Positions 8,041 through 17,120 are shown, counted from the stretch's first letter. The stretch: 37,401 bases of DNA from Lachnospiraceae bacterium (GCA_016288005.1 JAEEXY010000029.1:1-37401), one strand, 5' to 3'. Notes: generated from the letters alone by a model not told the origin. Numbers and translations are program-made.

Positions 8041-9359
8041 TAAAATGTACAGGCCGCGATGCGTATCTCATCGCCTCTTCTGACCGCCTGAGGCTTGTAA
8101 GGGTCGAGTTTTCTGCCGTTTATATAGGTACCGTTCGTGGAGCCGAGATCGGAGATGACATACGCGTCCCCGTTCTTGTCGATCTTTACGTGATACCTGC
8201 TGACTCCGGCCTTGTTAAGGACATAATCCGCGGTGTTGGGGTCCTTGCCGACAAAAAACGGCGTTTTTGCGACAGCTATCGCCGGGTACTCGTCGGAGAC
8301 AAGCGAAAACGGATATCTGGCCATCCCGTCGCTGCACAGCAGCAGTGTCGCCTCGTCCTCCGCTGCGGCCGCGCTCCGGCAGCTCTCCCTGACAGCCGCG
8401 GCAAAACGGCTCCACAAGAGTCTCTCCGCGGCAACGCACAGTATAACCCCGATTCCTGCGCAGAGCAGCGTCTTTGCCACATCCGGCCTGCCCGTAACCC
8501 GGTTCATGATCGCTCCGGTTTTTATCAGTACAGCCGGGATCAGGATCATCACCGCGGGGATGAGCAGCGAAGTAATGATCAGGCCTTTCGGCGCCGCCCT
8601 GAAGATATCCGCCGGCGAAACCCGCACATCTCCGTCATCCGGCTTTATCTCTCTGAATGCCGCGTTTTCGGCCATAGCCGCCGCGCGTTCCTCACCTGAC
8701 CGGTGCCGCGGCTCCTCTCTGAGAACAACAGGGGGCTGCATTTCAGCCGTTTTATTCTGTGTTTCCCTGCTTCCCCGGTCCTCACGGCTTTCATGCCGTT
8801 CCTCTCTGTCACGCGGAGTGCCGTTAACTATACCCATCAGGTCCTCGATCGAGCAGCTCTCCTCCTTCGTTTTCATGTAGAACGTGTAGATCATCAGTAC
8901 CGCGTCGTCGTCTTTGTAGTCGATATTGTCCATCATATATTCCGACAGCGCGCGCAGCTGCCCCCGCAGCGGCTTCCCATAACCGGAATAATAGGCGACC
9001 TCGGTCTTGCCCGCCGCGTCCGTATATACAGTCTCCGGAGTAACGACATAATCGTCTTCGAGCAGCATGAATTCATGGCCGTGATATACGCTTTTCAGCA
9101 GCTCGCCGAAAACTGTCTTCAGTTCTTCCGCGCGCAGCTTTTTCCGGGCACAGAGGCTCTTTAAGGTCTCCATTCCCATGACCGAGTATTCGTATATGCG
9201 CTGCCCGTTCTCGCTGATGATCTCAAACGGCAGAATACCCTCGACCCGGTTATGTATCAGCATCTGTTCCCTGAAATCGCTGTGTTCTCCCGAATACTCC
9301 GTCTCACTTATCCGCATGCTCTGCCGTCCCAGACTCCTGCACTGTTCAATCTGCATCAT
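8031..9359 (-). CDS. DUF6382/FHA-domain membrane protein of the Tad locus
   Basis: The 442-residue protein has an N-terminal cytoplasmic domain (about 1-180) like DUF6382, a charged linker rich in Arg/Glu (180-240), two transmembrane helices (about 258-281 and 297-316) and a C-terminal FHA domain (365-440). The FHA motifs are GK (371-372), SRYH (387-390) and LGSTNGT (405-411), so phosphothreonine binding looks intact. Both ends should face the cytoplasm. It is the last gene of the Tad operon and its start overlaps the TadE gene. A role as phospho-reader or scaffold for pilus assembly is inferred. No Ser/Thr kinase is in the window. Confidence 0.88.
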   Translation of the reverse strand: MMQIEQCRSLGRQSMRISETEYSGEHSDFREQMLIHNRVEGILPFEIISENGQRIYEYSVMGMETLKSLCARKKLRAEELKTVFGELLKSVYHGHEFMLLEDDYVVTPETVYTDAAGKTEVAYYSGYGKPLRGQLRALSEYMMDNIDYKDDDAVLMIYTFYMKTKEESCSIEDLMGIVNGTPRDREERHESREDRGSRETQNKTAEMQPPVVLREEPRHRSGEERAAAMAENAAFREIKPDDGDVRVSPADIFRAAPKGLIITSLLIPAVMILIPAVLIKTGAIMNRVTGRPDVAKTLLCAGIGVILCVAAERLLWSRFAAAVRESCRSAAAAEDEATLLLCSDGMARYPFSLVSDEYPAIAVAKTPFFVGKDPNTADYVLNKAGVSRYHVKIDKNGDAYVISDLGSTNGTYINGRKLDPYKPQAVRRGDEIRIAACTFYCN

Positions 9360-9798
9360 TCCACCATCCTTCGATAACTTCCCTGCCCGCTCTTATCAGG
9401 CGCATTTTTCTTTCCCTGTCCTCAACTACCGTATATGACACGACCTTTGATATCCCCGGTGCCCTTAATCCGGCGATGCCTGCAGGGCTTCTCATCAGTA
9501 TCACCGCAAAAACCGTTATCTTTTCTCCCTCGACCGTTACCCGCGCGTCTGTCACATCACACAGCAGATACCCGGAAGTCAGCTTTTCCGAGAGCAAGCT
9601 TTCAAGCTCATCAGCATCAACCCTTTTCCCCGCACCGGCCTGTGCCCTCCCGTATTCCAGTACGCTCGCGATGTCACCGTGCAGCTTCATCCGGTCATAC
9701 AGCATAAGGATCAGGACTATCAGCGCAAGCGTGACAAAAAAGACGAACGGCACGATATAAGCGGCCTCAACCGTCGCCGAAGCATTTAATCTTTTCAT
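9346..9798 (-). CDS. TadE-like pseudopilin/pilus assembly protein
   Basis: About 150 residues. It has the class-III signal-like start MKRLNASATVEAAYIVPF followed by a hydrophobic helix (VFFVTLALIVLILML) and an exported domain, which is the TadE/TadG pattern. Glu in the TVEAA segment is at the place expected after prepilin-type processing. I prefer the ATG at 9798 (GGAGG 12 nt upstream); a GTG at 9807 is an alternative with short spacing. It overlaps or abuts the prepilin peptidase stop upstream and the FHA gene downstream. Confidence 0.87.
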   Translation of the reverse strand: MKRLNASATVEAAYIVPFVFFVTLALIVLILMLYDRMKLHGDIASVLEYGRAQAGAGKRVDADELESLLSEKLTSGYLLCDVTDARVTVEGEKITVFAVILMRSPAGIAGLRAPGISKVVSYTVVEDRERKMRLIRAGREVIEGWWNDAD

Positions 9799-9803
9799 GT
9801 GCG

Positions 9804-10253
9804 TCACACACCTCCGACCCGCATGAACTGCGTCAGCACATACCCCGCGAAAAGGAACGGCAGAAATGGTACCCTGCTCTTTTTGTTAAGCCGCCCCTTG
9901 GCGAGCATGGTGACCGAGTAAGCAAGGAGCAGGAACAGCGACACGGCCGTCATTACCGCCGTCATCCCGAGCCCTGCTGCCGTCCCCGTGATGCAGAATA
10001 CCGCCGCGTCCCCGTATCCGATCATCTCTTTGCTGAGCTTTGCCGCCAGCAGCAATATCAACCCCACGGACAGCCCGAGCAGCCTGTCTGCCGGCGTCGG
10101 CCGCGTTCCGCAAAAAAACGACAGTACCGTCGGTATCATGCCTGCCGCCAGCAGCGCGAGCGGAACGCTCTTTTTAAACATGTCGTCTGCCGCGAGCACC
10201 AGCAGATATATCCCCATTATCACCGAAAAACTCAATCTCCCTTTTCTCCGCAT
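9804..10253 (-). CDS. Prepilin peptidase, A24 family (TadV/CpaA-like)
   Basis: The 149-residue polytopic protein has the two aspartates of the A24 aspartyl peptidases: AADDMFKKSVP near the first helix and GYGD in the middle (KEMIGYGDAAVF). It is the short form without the cytoplasmic methyltransferase domain, as in Tad systems. It should cleave the Flp1 pilin and TadE-like leaders. The frame is open up to 10406, but that part overlaps the upstream gene. I chose ATG 10253, whose RBS is weak, so the start is uncertain. Confidence 0.85.
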   Translation of the reverse strand: MRRKGRLSFSVIMGIYLLVLAADDMFKKSVPLALLAAGMIPTVLSFFCGTRPTPADRLLGLSVGLILLLAAKLSKEMIGYGDAAVFCITGTAAGLGMTAVMTAVSLFLLLAYSVTMLAKGRLNKKSRVPFLPFLFAGYVLTQFMRVGGV

Positions 10254-11077
10254 CTCTTGCACGGCCTGAGTCCGTCCGCCTCCGACAGTTTTATCTCGGT
10301 TATCGTACGTTTCAGTCCGCTGCAGTCTATCCTGTAGTGATATCTGTCTCCGTCCGTCGTGATGTATATTGTGTCCGGCGCCGTCCCCGATGCGCATTTT
10401 TCGCACGGATAATACTTTGCCCCGTACTCATTCCTTTTCCCGGACACCTCGGCTGCCGTAGTCATCATGATATTGAGCTTCAGCGCCGGACAGGTCAGCC
10501 TGACGTGATATACGGTTCCCGTTTCGGTCTTGTATACCGTTTTTTCCTCTGCCCCGGGTTCGCTCTCCGGCCCGCTCTCTTCAAGCAGGCTTTCCGCCGC
10601 CGTTCCCGTAAAATACCTGTATCTGAGCTCACGGCTGCCCTTTATTCCCGGGAGTGCAAAACCGGCGACCGGAGATCTGAACTCGTAAGAGCACACCAGA
10701 CGGATGCATCCGTCATCGGTGCAAAAGTCCGACCCTTCAAGCGAAATCCCCGAAAGCCCTCCGGCGATCGTTCCCGCAGCCACGGGATGCGCTTTCAGGT
10801 GCCGGTGCAGTATCGCGGCGACTGCTGCGCCTTCAAGGATATCTTCCGCAGTCTCCGCCAAAATACCTTCTTCCCCGAGCTTTTCCTCCGCTTCCGCGAC
10901 AATATCGCCGTAAACGCTCAGCCCTCTGGCCGTTTCCAGCATGGCTTCCCCTATCACCGTTTCCGCTTCCATATACAAAAACAGGCAGCAGAGCGCCATA
11001 ACGGCAAAAAAGAATACGGGAAACGCAAGCGCGGCCTCAGCTGTAAGTGAGGCCATTAAGTTCTTTCTGTGTCTCAA
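10232..11077 (-). CDS. TadE-like protein with two C-terminal Ada-like Cys/His modules
   Basis: The N-terminus reads RHRKNLMASLTAEAALAFPV then a hydrophobic helix, matching TadE/pseudopilin leaders. The best start is TTG at 11077, five nt after GGGGAG. After an exported middle region, the end holds a tandem duplication: a first unit with YHVRLTC...YPCEKC and a second with YHYRIDC...RPCKRC. Each has a His, a Cys and a CxxC, the spacing of small Ada-type zinc-binding modules found at the ends of some secreted Firmicute proteins. Metal binding is inferred. The protein probably sits in or on the pilus base. Confidence 0.8.
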   Translation of the reverse strand: MRHRKNLMASLTAEAALAFPVFFFAVMALCCLFLYMEAETVIGEAMLETARGLSVYGDIVAEAEEKLGEEGILAETAEDILEGAAVAAILHRHLKAHPVAAGTIAGGLSGISLEGSDFCTDDGCIRLVCSYEFRSPVAGFALPGIKGSRELRYRYFTGTAAESLLEESGPESEPGAEEKTVYKTETGTVYHVRLTCPALKLNIMMTTAAEVSGKRNEYGAKYYPCEKCASGTAPDTIYITTDGDRYHYRIDCSGLKRTITEIKLSEADGLRPCKRCGEKGD

Positions 11078-11203
11078 TGTTCTCCCCGTGAGGATAATGA
11101 CCCATAACTGTCTTGATTTGCAGTACCCCACCGGAGAGAGATGATTTAAGTAGAATTGGGAGACTTGCCTGCAGATCAAGGACAGATATCGATCATTATC
11201 CCG

Positions 11204-13618
11204 TCAATATGATCCGTGAACACTTACCGTGACCGAGTAACCGCCGGGTGCACGGTCTTTGCCGCGTCCCGGAAAATTCGTCAGATATACCGCATCGGAG
11301 GTAAAACCGGCCGAGGCCTCAAATCCGACCACGCAGTTTCCTATAAGAAAAGCATCTCCGTAAGCGTATCTGATGTTTTCCTGTATGAGATCCAGCGCTC
11401 TTCCCGCAAGTGTTTCGTTATTTCTGATAAGCAGCAGCGCGTAAATGTATTCCTCGTAGGAAAGCGACGGTCCGCCTTCACGGAATCCTCCCGCTTTCCG
11501 GCTGACCAGCTCTTTTGAGAACGAGAGCAGTTCGTTCAGTTCCACGCAGAACGATTCCCTGTTCGTGATCACCGGAACCTTTTTCCCGCGGGCGATCGCG
11601 GCCGTTTCGACCACCGCCTGCTCAAAGGCCCAGACCGTCAGGATCAGGTATTTCAGGGCCGCAGTCAAAAAAGGCAGTCCTGCAAACCCGACGGCGGCGT
11701 TTGCCGCAGTGCCGGCCTTCGCGCTTATTTCCGCATCCGTAAAAACAAAAATGCCCGTCGATACCATTCTCAGCAGCAGTATCTGCGCCATCGCTCCGGC
11801 CAGATTCACCCTGTCGTTCGTATTTCCGCAGAGCAGATACTCCTGCTCGTATTTCAGTACGGTTGCCCGCTTCCGGTCCTGCTTTGCGAAGCTGTTGAAG
11901 TGATCATGCATATACATGCAAAAAACCGCCTTGTCATATATTTGTGCGATCCCTTCACGCAACACGCCGGAAAGCGCCGCAAGAGCCGATCCGCCGTCAT
12001 ATCCGCTGTCTGATCCGGGCTCGTCCTTACCTTCGATCTGCGGCAGGAGGAAGGTCTTCAGTTCCGCGTCGGACAGCCCCCCGGGATCCTCTGTGATAAA
12101 CCCGAGCCATATATCCGAGAGCGGTTCGAGCACAAAAGCGTTGAGCCCGTCGAGTGCCATATCCCCGGCATCATATGCTTCAAACGAAGAATAGTCGAAC
12201 AGCATCCCCTCGTACGAAAAAGCTGTCATGCGCTCCGCAAGGACTTTAAGCTCCCGGCTCCATTTGCTTACCGCTTCGGAAGTCCTTTCGGGGATCTCGA
12301 GCCTTTCGACCGCCAGATTGCCGTCAAGGAGCTGCCTGTCCGCGAGCGCCGTTTCCCCGATGGTTTTGAAGTCAACGGCAGGGTCACTGTCAAGCCCGAC
12401 ATATTCCTTCATCGTTAAGACCGATTCTCCGAGCTGCGCCAGCAACTCTTCGTCGATCACTCCCTGCATCGATGAAAGCAATGCCTCGAAGCTCTCTACC
12501 TTTGAGCGCAGCCCCTCGGACAGTTCCGCACCCGCGCGGGCCGTCTCCTCGGTCTGCCTCAGGCATGAGACCGTCTCCAGATACAGTGTTTTCAAATCCT
12601 CCGCCAGTTCTTCGCATTTACGCCCCGATGCGGATGCTTTCGCCCGAACCTCCGAAATCTCCGTTTCCAGCACCCCTGTCTGTGCGGACAGTTCCGCAGC
12701 AGCCGCCTTCAGTGACTTAAGTTCTTCGCTTTCGTCGGAGTTCTCCGCGCTGAATGCCTCCGCGACCGCGATCTGCCCGAGCAGCTCATCGAGAGCCTCT
12801 TTAAGCGGCAGCAGCTCTGCCTCCTTCGCCTCGGCTTCGGACAGCAGCTCCGCGTATTCTTCGGCAAGCGCGCCAAGCTCTGCGGTCTTCCCTACCGGAT
12901 CGTCATAGCGCTCCTTAAGCTTTGCGTACAGCTTCGGACTGTTGATCCCCGTGAAAATGCTGTCCGTCCCGGCCACCATAAAGCGTTTTACGAATGTGTT
13001 TCTGATGCGGTACGTGCCCTTTCCTTCAAGGATCAGTCCGGTATCGATCTCCACCCCATCGATCAGGCCCATAAGCTGCGCCGTACAGATATCCACCCCG
13101 GCCAGCTCTTCTTCCAGCTCCGCCTTTCTCGTAAGCACGGTGTTCACATCCTCCTGCTCCGCGAGCAGACCGAGCTTTTCGCCGATGCTTTCGATCAGGC
13201 CTTCGACCATTGCCGCTTCCTCTGCTTCAACTGCCTGCTGCCTGAAATACCTGCCGCCGGCAGACGCGATCGGATATGTTTCGCCTACCCGGCACGAGGT
13301 CACGGCACAGCGCCCCGAATTGATATCCGCGTAACGGGATATCCTGTTTTCAAGTTCCCGCTTATTTGCCCTTTTTTCTCCGTAACCCAGATCGAGCGCG
13401 AATAACCCGTATTCGTCAAAAAGAGGCCTGTAATAATCCGCGAGCGCGCTCTCGATCCCCGACGCAAGCGCCGCCCCGGCTTTGCTCCTCAGCGTCGCAG
13501 CAGCCGCCGCTTCAAGGCTTACCGCGACCAGCGACAGTATCAGCACAAATACCAGTGCCAGATACACGGTTATGCTGCCGGAGAGCCTCCTGCCCGCCCC
13601 GTCAGTCAATGATCGCAT
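11204..13618 (-). CDS. DUF5702 (TadG-like) exported protein of the Tad locus
   Basis: The 804-residue protein starts with a TadE/G-type leader (RRLSGSITVYLALVFVLILSLVAVSLEAAAA) and continues with a large extracytoplasmic region. That region is rich in acidic coiled coils (about 240-370) and ends with a hydrophobic patch (about 640-670) and a compact C-terminal domain. This matches DUF5702 proteins, which accompany Gram-positive Tad loci. The ATG lies 17 nt inside the end of the Flp1 pilin gene and has no clear Shine-Dalgarno, so it probably depends on coupled translation. Confidence 0.85.
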   Translation of the reverse strand: MRSLTDGAGRRLSGSITVYLALVFVLILSLVAVSLEAAAAATLRSKAGAALASGIESALADYYRPLFDEYGLFALDLGYGEKRANKRELENRISRYADINSGRCAVTSCRVGETYPIASAGGRYFRQQAVEAEEAAMVEGLIESIGEKLGLLAEQEDVNTVLTRKAELEEELAGVDICTAQLMGLIDGVEIDTGLILEGKGTYRIRNTFVKRFMVAGTDSIFTGINSPKLYAKLKERYDDPVGKTAELGALAEEYAELLSEAEAKEAELLPLKEALDELLGQIAVAEAFSAENSDESEELKSLKAAAAELSAQTGVLETEISEVRAKASASGRKCEELAEDLKTLYLETVSCLRQTEETARAGAELSEGLRSKVESFEALLSSMQGVIDEELLAQLGESVLTMKEYVGLDSDPAVDFKTIGETALADRQLLDGNLAVERLEIPERTSEAVSKWSRELKVLAERMTAFSYEGMLFDYSSFEAYDAGDMALDGLNAFVLEPLSDIWLGFITEDPGGLSDAELKTFLLPQIEGKDEPGSDSGYDGGSALAALSGVLREGIAQIYDKAVFCMYMHDHFNSFAKQDRKRATVLKYEQEYLLCGNTNDRVNLAGAMAQILLLRMVSTGIFVFTDAEISAKAGTAANAAVGFAGLPFLTAALKYLILTVWAFEQAVVETAAIARGKKVPVITNRESFCVELNELLSFSKELVSRKAGGFREGGPSLSYEEYIYALLLIRNNETLAGRALDLIQENIRYAYGDAFLIGNCVVGFEASAGFTSDAVYLTNFPGRGKDRAPGGYSVTVSVHGSY

Positions 13619-13775
13619 CAGTGTTCGCGGTAATGCTTTGGAATGCCTTTTCCACGATCGCGGCGATCTGGTCCTTGAATATCACCACAAGCGCTATGAT
13701 GACCACGAGAATTAACACGATCTCGATCGATGTTATGCCTCTGCTGTCCGCCCAAAAACCTTTTTTCTCTTTCAT
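13602..13775 (-). CDS. Flp1-type type IVb pilin, major pilin candidate
   Basis: The 57-residue product begins MKEKKGFWADSRG, then ITSIEIVLILVV and a hydrophobic helix, and ends ITANTDAIID. The basic start, Gly just before a hydrophobic helix and the Glu at +5 of that helix (G|ITSIE) are the features of Flp1/type IVb prepilins processed by A24 peptidases. It is shorter than most gene-finder cut-offs. It sits between the TadC-like gene (stop 13809) and DUF5702, and its 3' end overlaps DUF5702 by 17 nt. A GGGAGAAG Shine-Dalgarno is a few nt upstream of the ATG. Confidence 0.9.
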   Translation of the reverse strand: MKEKKGFWADSRGITSIEIVLILVVIIALVVIFKDQIAAIVEKAFQSITANTDAIID

Positions 13776-13808
13776 GTCTTCTCCCTTTCTGTCTGAATAT
13801 CGAGCTGT

Positions 13809-15167
13809 TTATCCTCCGAATGCCGAAAATGCCGGCACCATGATGATCGCGAAGACCAGGCACAGCATCCCGAACATCGGCAAAAGAAGTTTTGTTCCGG
13901 CTTCCGCAGCCTGCCTGCGCACATCGGCAGTCCTGCTTTCCAGGGCTTCGACCGCCTCCTGCTCCAGCACCGCCGTCAGATCCCTGCTGCCTCTTTTAAG
14001 ATTGTTCGCCAGCAGTACGCCGAATTTTCTGTACGCAGGTATGCCGCAGCGTTTGCCGAAATCCTCATACACCTTTGCCTCACTCGCGCCGAATCGCAAT
14101 TCGTGCGCGCTCCTCAGCATTTCCTCATAGGCGTAACGCATCTTCCCGCCTGCTTTCGAGTAGTCCCCGCATATCTTTTCCCATGCGGCCCGGCAGGTCA
14201 TCCCTGCGGTAACGAGCAGGACAAATTTGGTTATGATGTCCGGATAGTCCCGGAGCATTTCCTGCTCCCGCTTTTTCTCTCTTGCCGAAAGCTCTGACCT
14301 CACGGCAGGCACCACCGCCGCGATCGCGCCGAGCCCGAGCAGCAGTATCCAAATATGCCTATTCCCGGCCTTTTCGCCCCAGTCTATGTTCTCTCCTTCT
14401 ACAGCTGTAGGAAGAATGAACCACGGACTGCCGGCACTGCTCTTATCCTCTTCGGTCAGCAGCTCGTTCAGCTTTTTCGTAAAGGACGTACCCGCATCCT
14501 CTTTCTCGGGAACAAGCCGTACGGGAAACGAATATATCCGCACTTCATCGTAATATTCGAGCCTGGCCGTCAGATACACGATGACCGGTTCGGTGACCGC
14601 TTCTCTGACGACCGCTCCGGAGGAATAAAAATATGTGCTGTCGATATCGGGCCATGTCACTTTTATCCGGGTCCCCTCGATCGTTTCGACAAAGTTCAGC
14701 TTCCCGCTGACTTCCTCCGCCGAGCGGCTGCCGGCCAGAACAACCTCCTCCAGTTTTGCATATGCGGTTTCAAAGAACTGCTCAAGTGCCGCTCCCTCAT
14801 ACCTCTGCTCACTGACATTCACCGTGATCTGTGCCGGATCCTGCCCTTCCCTCGCATACTCCAGCTCATAGCCGCTGCTGCCTTCTCCTGCTTTGTTCCT
14901 GGCCAGCCGGCCCCTGTCGATGACAGCGCTCCGCCCGGCCAGCACTCCTGCCGCGATCACGACCGCCGCAAACGCGATGACAAGCATATACGCTATGCAT
15001 CTGCAGGCCTGCTCCTCCTGCTCCCCGTCAGCGTCCCCGCCGGCGCACAGCCGCTCAAAGACCTCTCTTTTTTCGGGGAAATCGCGAACACCCAGCCTTT
15101 TGAACAGCTTCAGTATCCGCCTGCACAGCGGCAAAAGGAACGGCAGCGGAAAACCCTTTTTCTTCAA
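13809..15167 (-). CDS. TadC-like platform protein with a large extracytoplasmic insertion
   Basis: The 452-residue protein has a T2SF/GspF-like C-terminal half (about 290-452) with the conserved helices around YEEMLRSAHELRFGASE, LLANNLKRGSRDL and AGTKLLLPMFGMLCLVFAI. Its N-terminal half is unusual: a basic amphipathic start, one transmembrane helix (about 62-80) and about 180 residues of beta-rich, probably extracytoplasmic sequence before the next membrane helix (about 272-290). Typical TadC proteins are nearer 300 residues. The start is TTG, overlapping the tadB stop by 4 nt (ATTGA), so it is translationally coupled. Confidence 0.85.
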   Translation of the reverse strand: MKKKGFPLPFLLPLCRRILKLFKRLGVRDFPEKREVFERLCAGGDADGEQEEQACRCIAYMLVIAFAAVVIAAGVLAGRSAVIDRGRLARNKAGEGSSGYELEYAREGQDPAQITVNVSEQRYEGAALEQFFETAYAKLEEVVLAGSRSAEEVSGKLNFVETIEGTRIKVTWPDIDSTYFYSSGAVVREAVTEPVIVYLTARLEYYDEVRIYSFPVRLVPEKEDAGTSFTKKLNELLTEEDKSSAGSPWFILPTAVEGENIDWGEKAGNRHIWILLLGLGAIAAVVPAVRSELSAREKKREQEMLRDYPDIITKFVLLVTAGMTCRAAWEKICGDYSKAGGKMRYAYEEMLRSAHELRFGASEAKVYEDFGKRCGIPAYRKFGVLLANNLKRGSRDLTAVLEQEAVEALESRTADVRRQAAEAGTKLLLPMFGMLCLVFAIIMVPAFSAFGG

Positions 15168-15880
15168 TGCTCTATCTTCACCAGCCTTTCCGAAAGCTCC
15201 GAGAGGAATACATACAGCACAAGTATGACAGTCATGAATACGGCTCCCGAAACACTGCCGTACAGCGGGGCTGTCATCCCCGGAGAAAATATCCGCAGAT
15301 AGAGCAGCACTCCGAACGGAACGAGCTTCATGATGTCGGATTCGTATTTCGCGGCAGACATCGCCGTCCTGATATCCCTCTTGAGCTCGATCCCTTTCCT
15401 GATCATGTCGGTCGTGGAGCGTATGATCGCGATGATATTTCCTCCGGTACGCTTCGCAGTGGCAAACACGTCGGCAAAACCCGCGATATCGTCCACCCCG
15501 CTCCTTGCCGCAAACCCGGCCAGGGCATCCTCTACCGGCACGTTGTTCCTTATCTCACCCATAAGCGCCCGCAGCTCCGTCATTATCAGATCGTCTTTGT
15601 CATAGGTGACCGACAGATCCCTGTATGCCTCGGCCAGTCCGTTTTCCACCGAATACCCCGCTTCGAGCGCCGCGCTGAGGCTCCTGATCGCATCCGCAAA
15701 CTGCAGATCGAGCTGCCATTTCCGGGCCTCTTTTTTCCCGGCGGTCTTCTTTTTGAGATAGAACAGCATGTAGGGAGAAAGCAGGATCATCGCGAAGAGG
15801 CTGTTATAGCACAGAACCGCCGCCGCTGCCAGGATCAGTGCGCAGATCGCGGCCGAAAATATGGTCTCACGCGTGCTCAT
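15164..15880 (-). CDS. tadB: TadB-like type II secretion F family platform protein
   Basis: The 238-residue polytopic protein has the T2SF pattern: an N-terminal TM pair (about 7-50), a central helical domain (LQFADAIRSLSAALEAGYSVENGLAEAY, ALAGFAARSGVDDIAGFADVFATAKRTGGN) and two C-terminal TMs. It is the inner-membrane partner of the TadC-like protein and anchors the TadA ATPase. The frame is open up to 16057 inside tadA. I chose the ATG at 15880, ten nt after the tadA TGA, because the extra N-terminus would be non-homologous. Confidence 0.9.
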   Translation of the reverse strand: MSTRETIFSAAICALILAAAAVLCYNSLFAMILLSPYMLFYLKKKTAGKKEARKWQLDLQFADAIRSLSAALEAGYSVENGLAEAYRDLSVTYDKDDLIMTELRALMGEIRNNVPVEDALAGFAARSGVDDIAGFADVFATAKRTGGNIIAIIRSTTDMIRKGIELKRDIRTAMSAAKYESDIMKLVPFGVLLYLRIFSPGMTAPLYGSVSGAVFMTVILVLYVFLSELSERLVKIEH

Positions 15881-15890
15881 GCGATAGTTT

Positions 15891-17120
15891 TCATAATCCG
15901 GCAGCCCTGAATTTACCGGGTCTTGCGAGCGGATTTCCGGTCGGAACAAGCCTGCCTTCGACGCGTCCTTCTTTTTCGCCCGTTTCTTCAAATCTGTAAA
16001 GCGTATTAAGAATGATCTCGTCATGCTCAAATCCGGCCACCTCCGTAATCTCCGCAACCTTTCTCGTTTTATCTCTGAACCTGCCCAGATGGATCATGAG
16101 GTCAACGGCCGAGGCGATCTGTCTCCTGACCGCCATGATCGGTATATCCGCCCCGAGCAGACACATCGTCTCCATCCTCGAGAGCATATCCGCCGTCGAA
16201 TTCGCGTGTCCCGTAGACATCCCCGAATGGCCTGTATTCAGCGCCTGCAGCATGTCTATGCACGCCCCGTCGCGGACCTCCCCGACCACGATCCTGTCCG
16301 GCCTCATCCTCAGCGAAGTTTTGATCAGGTCCCTGATGGAAACCTCGTTTTTCCCGTCCACATTGGAATTGCGCGCTTCAAGCGTTACGAGATTCGCTAT
16401 CCCGTTCAGCTGCAGTTCCGCCGAATCCTCGATCGTTATGACTCTCTCATCCGGCGGAATACAGCCCGAGAGCGCATTAAGGAATGTCGTCTTGCCTGTG
16501 CCGGTGCCGCCGGAGATCATGATATTCATTTTGGCCGCGATCGCTTTTCTCAAAAAGTCCGCAGCCTCCGCGTCTAAGGAGCCCAGCTCGATCAGGCGGT
16601 CCAAGGTCATGATCTCCTGCGGGAACTTCCTGATCGTGACGATCGGTCCGTTAAGCGCGACCGGCGGTATAACCAGGCTGACGCGTGACCCGTCGCCAAG
16701 CCTCGCATCGGCGATAGGGCTCGCCTCGTTTATCACTCTGTTCGCTCCCGCCGCTATTTTCTGCGTAATATCGTTCAGCTGTCCGATGTCCTCGAATTCG
16801 CCGTCAAAGCGGCTTATCCTGCCGTCTTTTTCATAAAATATATTCTCCGGCCCGTTTATCATGATCTCCGTAATGTCGCGGTCCTCGAGCAGCTCCTGTA
16901 TCGTTCCGAAACCGCGGATCGAGGCATAGACCTGCTTTCGGGCCCTGATCCTCTGCGTGAGCGTCAGATGGGCGGTCCTTGCGTATTCGCATATCACCTC
17001 ATCTATGAGCGCGCAAAGGCGGTCATCATCACCGCTCCCCGCCGCGCGCAGGTCGCTCCGCTCCATCACACGTCTGCGCAGTTCGGCATACAGCTCTTTA
17101 TCCGAAATATCCAAAGTCAA
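15891..17120 (-). CDS. tadA: TadA/CpaF family pilus assembly ATPase
   Basis: The 409-residue secretion ATPase carries Walker A GGTGTGKTT (204-212), the Asp box ITIEDSAEL (about 228-236), Walker B RIVVGEVRDG (276-285) and the His box GHSGMSTGHANS (298-309). The N-terminal domain has the CpaF-type ITEIMING motif. It powers Flp pilus assembly or retraction. Two TTG codons (17120 and 17114) follow an AAGGAAG; the second has the better spacing. The start lies inside the end of the tadZ-like gene (23-nt overlap). Confidence 0.95.
   Translation of the reverse strand: MTLDISDKELYAELRRRVMERSDLRAAGSGDDDRLCALIDEVICEYARTAHLTLTQRIRARKQVYASIRGFGTIQELLEDRDITEIMINGPENIFYEKDGRISRFDGEFEDIGQLNDITQKIAAGANRVINEASPIADARLGDGSRVSLVIPPVALNGPIVTIRKFPQEIMTLDRLIELGSLDAEAADFLRKAIAAKMNIMISGGTGTGKTTFLNALSGCIPPDERVITIEDSAELQLNGIANLVTLEARNSNVDGKNEVSIRDLIKTSLRMRPDRIVVGEVRDGACIDMLQALNTGHSGMSTGHANSTADMLSRMETMCLLGADIPIMAVRRQIASAVDLMIHLGRFRDKTRKVAEITEVAGFEHDEIILNTLYRFEETGEKEGRVEGRLVPTGNPLARPGKFRAAGL

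Noticed and set aside
9804-10406. Longer 200-residue version of the prepilin peptidase
   Set aside because: The first 51 residues overlap the upstream TadE-like gene and are hydrophilic and unlike the family; the ATG at 10253 gives a normal protein.
11078-11203. Internal promoter between DUF5702 and the larger TadE-like gene
   Set aside because: Only a weak TTGATC with a poor -10 was visible; the gap is more likely untranslated operon sequence.
14355-15302. Long plus-strand open frames opposite the Tad genes (such as 315 codons here, and 226 codons at 12228-12908)
   Set aside because: They mirror well-supported minus-strand genes in GC-rich DNA, have no Shine-Dalgarno and show Arg/Pro/Ser-rich composition unlike real proteins.
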